From contig NZ_WIXN01000006.1 in NCBI RefSeq assembly GCF_010994035.1, forward strand, positions 62,001 through 126,000: a stretch of DNA of 64,000 bases, given 5' to 3'. The stretch is from Virgibacillus aidingensis (GTDB lineage Bacteria > Bacillota > Bacilli > Bacillales > Amphibacillaceae). This document shows, piece after piece, positions 63,174-64,000 of this stretch. A program made the translations under genes and the position numbers. A model generated the notes under the pieces. That model did no database searches. It was not told where the DNA came from and saw only the letters and a list, made by a program, of their open reading frames with translations. The stretch's first letter is position 1. The number at the start of each line of letters is the position of its first letter.

Positions 63174-64000
63174 TTATTCTTCACTTTCTTCTTCCACCTC
63201 TGTCTCTTCTTCGAGTTCCTCTTCCTCCTCGATTTCAACCTTGGCGACGGTGGCGACTTCTTCTTCGTCCTGGAGGCGGATTAGACGAACCCCCATCGTG
63301 TTTCGCCCTGTCTCGGAGATATCTTTTACCGGAATGCGGATTAATACACCGGCAATGGTAATCAGCATCAGGTCTTCATCCCCATCCACTGCTTTAACGG
63401 CAACGACATCCCCTGTTTTATCAGTCAGATTACAGGTGAAAATCCCTTTTCCGCCGCGATTCGTTACCCGGTATTCCGTTTCTTTCGTTTGTTTCCCGTA
63501 GCCTTTGCTCGTTACATGCAATATGTTGGCATCTTTTTGCAGAATTTCCATGGAAACCACTTCATCATCCTCCCGGAGTGAAATGCCTTTTACCCCGGCC
63601 GCTGTTCTTCCCATGGATCTGATTTGTTCTTCCGGAAAACGGATTAAATAGCCATTTTTCGTCGCAATCATCATATGCTGGTTTCCATCTGTTAAACGTA
63701 CGGAAATCAGTTCATCATTTTCCCTTAAACCTACTGCAATCAATCCGCCTTTTCTTATGTTTGCATATTGGGAAAGTCTTGTCCGTTTGGAAATACCATA
63801 TTTCGTAGTAAAGAATAAATAGGCATCTTCCTTGTATTCTGTAACGGAAATAACGGCATTTACCCATTCTCCTTTTTCCACCTGTAAGAGATTAATAATT
63901 GGAATCCCTTTTGCAGTCCGGTTAAATTCCGGGATTTCATAACCCTTTATTTTATAAACCTTTCCTTTGTTCGTAAAAAACAGGATCGTATCATGGGTGG
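63174..64000 (-). CDS. gyrA: DNA gyrase subunit A, C-terminal part (partial)
   Basis: The 275 C-terminal residues lie in the window; the gene runs off the right edge. The repeated beta-pinwheel blades are visible (YLFFTTKYGISKRTRLSQYA, MIATKNGYLIRFPEEQIRSM, LHVTSKGYGKQTKETEYRVT, MLITIAGVLIRIPVKDISET), which wrap DNA in the gyrase holoenzyme. It ends in a very acidic tail (EEEEELEEETEVEEESEE), as in many GyrA proteins. The gyrA-guaB block next to the origin supports the reversed near-origin placement. Confidence 0.96.
   Translation of the reverse strand, partial: THDTILFFTNKGKVYKIKGYEIPEFNRTAKGIPIINLLQVEKGEWVNAVISVTEYKEDAYLFFTTKYGISKRTRLSQYANIRKGGLIAVGLRENDELISVRLTDGNQHMMIATKNGYLIRFPEEQIRSMGRTAAGVKGISLREDDEVVSMEILQKDANILHVTSKGYGKQTKETEYRVTNRGGKGIFTCNLTDKTGDVVAVKAVDGDEDLMLITIAGVLIRIPVKDISETGRNTMGVRLIRLQDEEEVATVAKVEIEEEEELEEETEVEEESEE

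Overview
This window is a near-origin chromosomal segment of a low-GC, endospore-forming member of the Bacillaceae. The gene content looks most like the Oceanobacillus/Virgibacillus/Lentibacillus side of the family; that placement is inference from style and synteny, not from a database search. The B. subtilis origin-proximal order (gyrA, yaaC, guaB, dacA, pdxS, pdxT, serS, tRNA-Ser, yaaH, yaaI, tadA, SRP RNA, dnaX, ebfC, recR, yaaL, bofA, csfB, yaaO, tmk, yaaQ, yaaR, holB, yaaT, yabA, yabB, yazA, rsmI) is readable from the right end (gyrA, about 64 kb) to the left end (rsmI, about 1 kb), so the window is reversed relative to the usual map. Spore genes (csfB, bofA, a Spo0E-like gene, yaaH) fit a spore former.

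Layout. 0-0.9 kb: the end of an aminotransferase gene and a RidA-family gene. 1-14 kb: translation, replication and c-di-AMP housekeeping genes. 14.2-17.7 kb: Spo0E-like gene, SRP RNA, tadA, yaaI, yaaH. 17.8-24.7 kb: an OmpA-domain lipoprotein, a PfpI/DJ-1 protein, a MerR regulator with a textbook MerR promoter, a BstA-like protein, acsA with a cre site, and a PH-domain membrane protein. 25.4-42.3 kb: an AT-rich accessory island. 42.3-46.1 kb: two near-identical DUF4352-type lipoproteins, a diaminopropionate ammonia-lyase gene whose end lies inside a dispersed repeat, and a frameshifted fic gene. 46.4-49.9 kb: tRNA-Arg, proC with a T-box, tRNA-Ser, a small type I toxin-like locus and an M20 amidohydrolase. 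50-53 kb: metNPQ under two complete SAM-I riboswitches in tandem. 53.2-53.6 kb: seven tandem copies of a 52-bp unit. 53.9-64 kb: serS with a T-box, pdxST, dacA, guaB, yaaC, an HD-GYP gene and the end of gyrA.

The most interesting region is the island at 25.4-42.3 kb. It reads as a two-component class II lanthipeptide (lantibiotic) system. A mersacidin/haloduracin-alpha-like precursor (lanA1, 37.2 kb, minus) and a haloduracin/lichenicidin-beta-like precursor (lanA2, 38.1 kb, plus) are divergent. Each is followed by an RNA hairpin and then by its own LanM synthetase. A C39-peptidase ABC transporter (LanT), a two-gene self-protection-type ABC transporter, an OmpR-type two-component system, a small membrane protein and a secreted DUF2599-like protein complete it. 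At the far end, a HTH-TPR (RNPP-like) regulator is divergent from an unannotated 47-residue signal-peptide-bearing ORF, which looks like a private peptide-pheromone pair. The alpha precursor carries the lipid II-binding ring motif CTxTxEC plus an unusual cysteine-rich tail that resembles the beta-peptide tail.

The window also holds several dispersed inverted-repeat families. One of them (GGGACATGGGGACAGG type) has four copies, including one at each edge of the lanthipeptide island.
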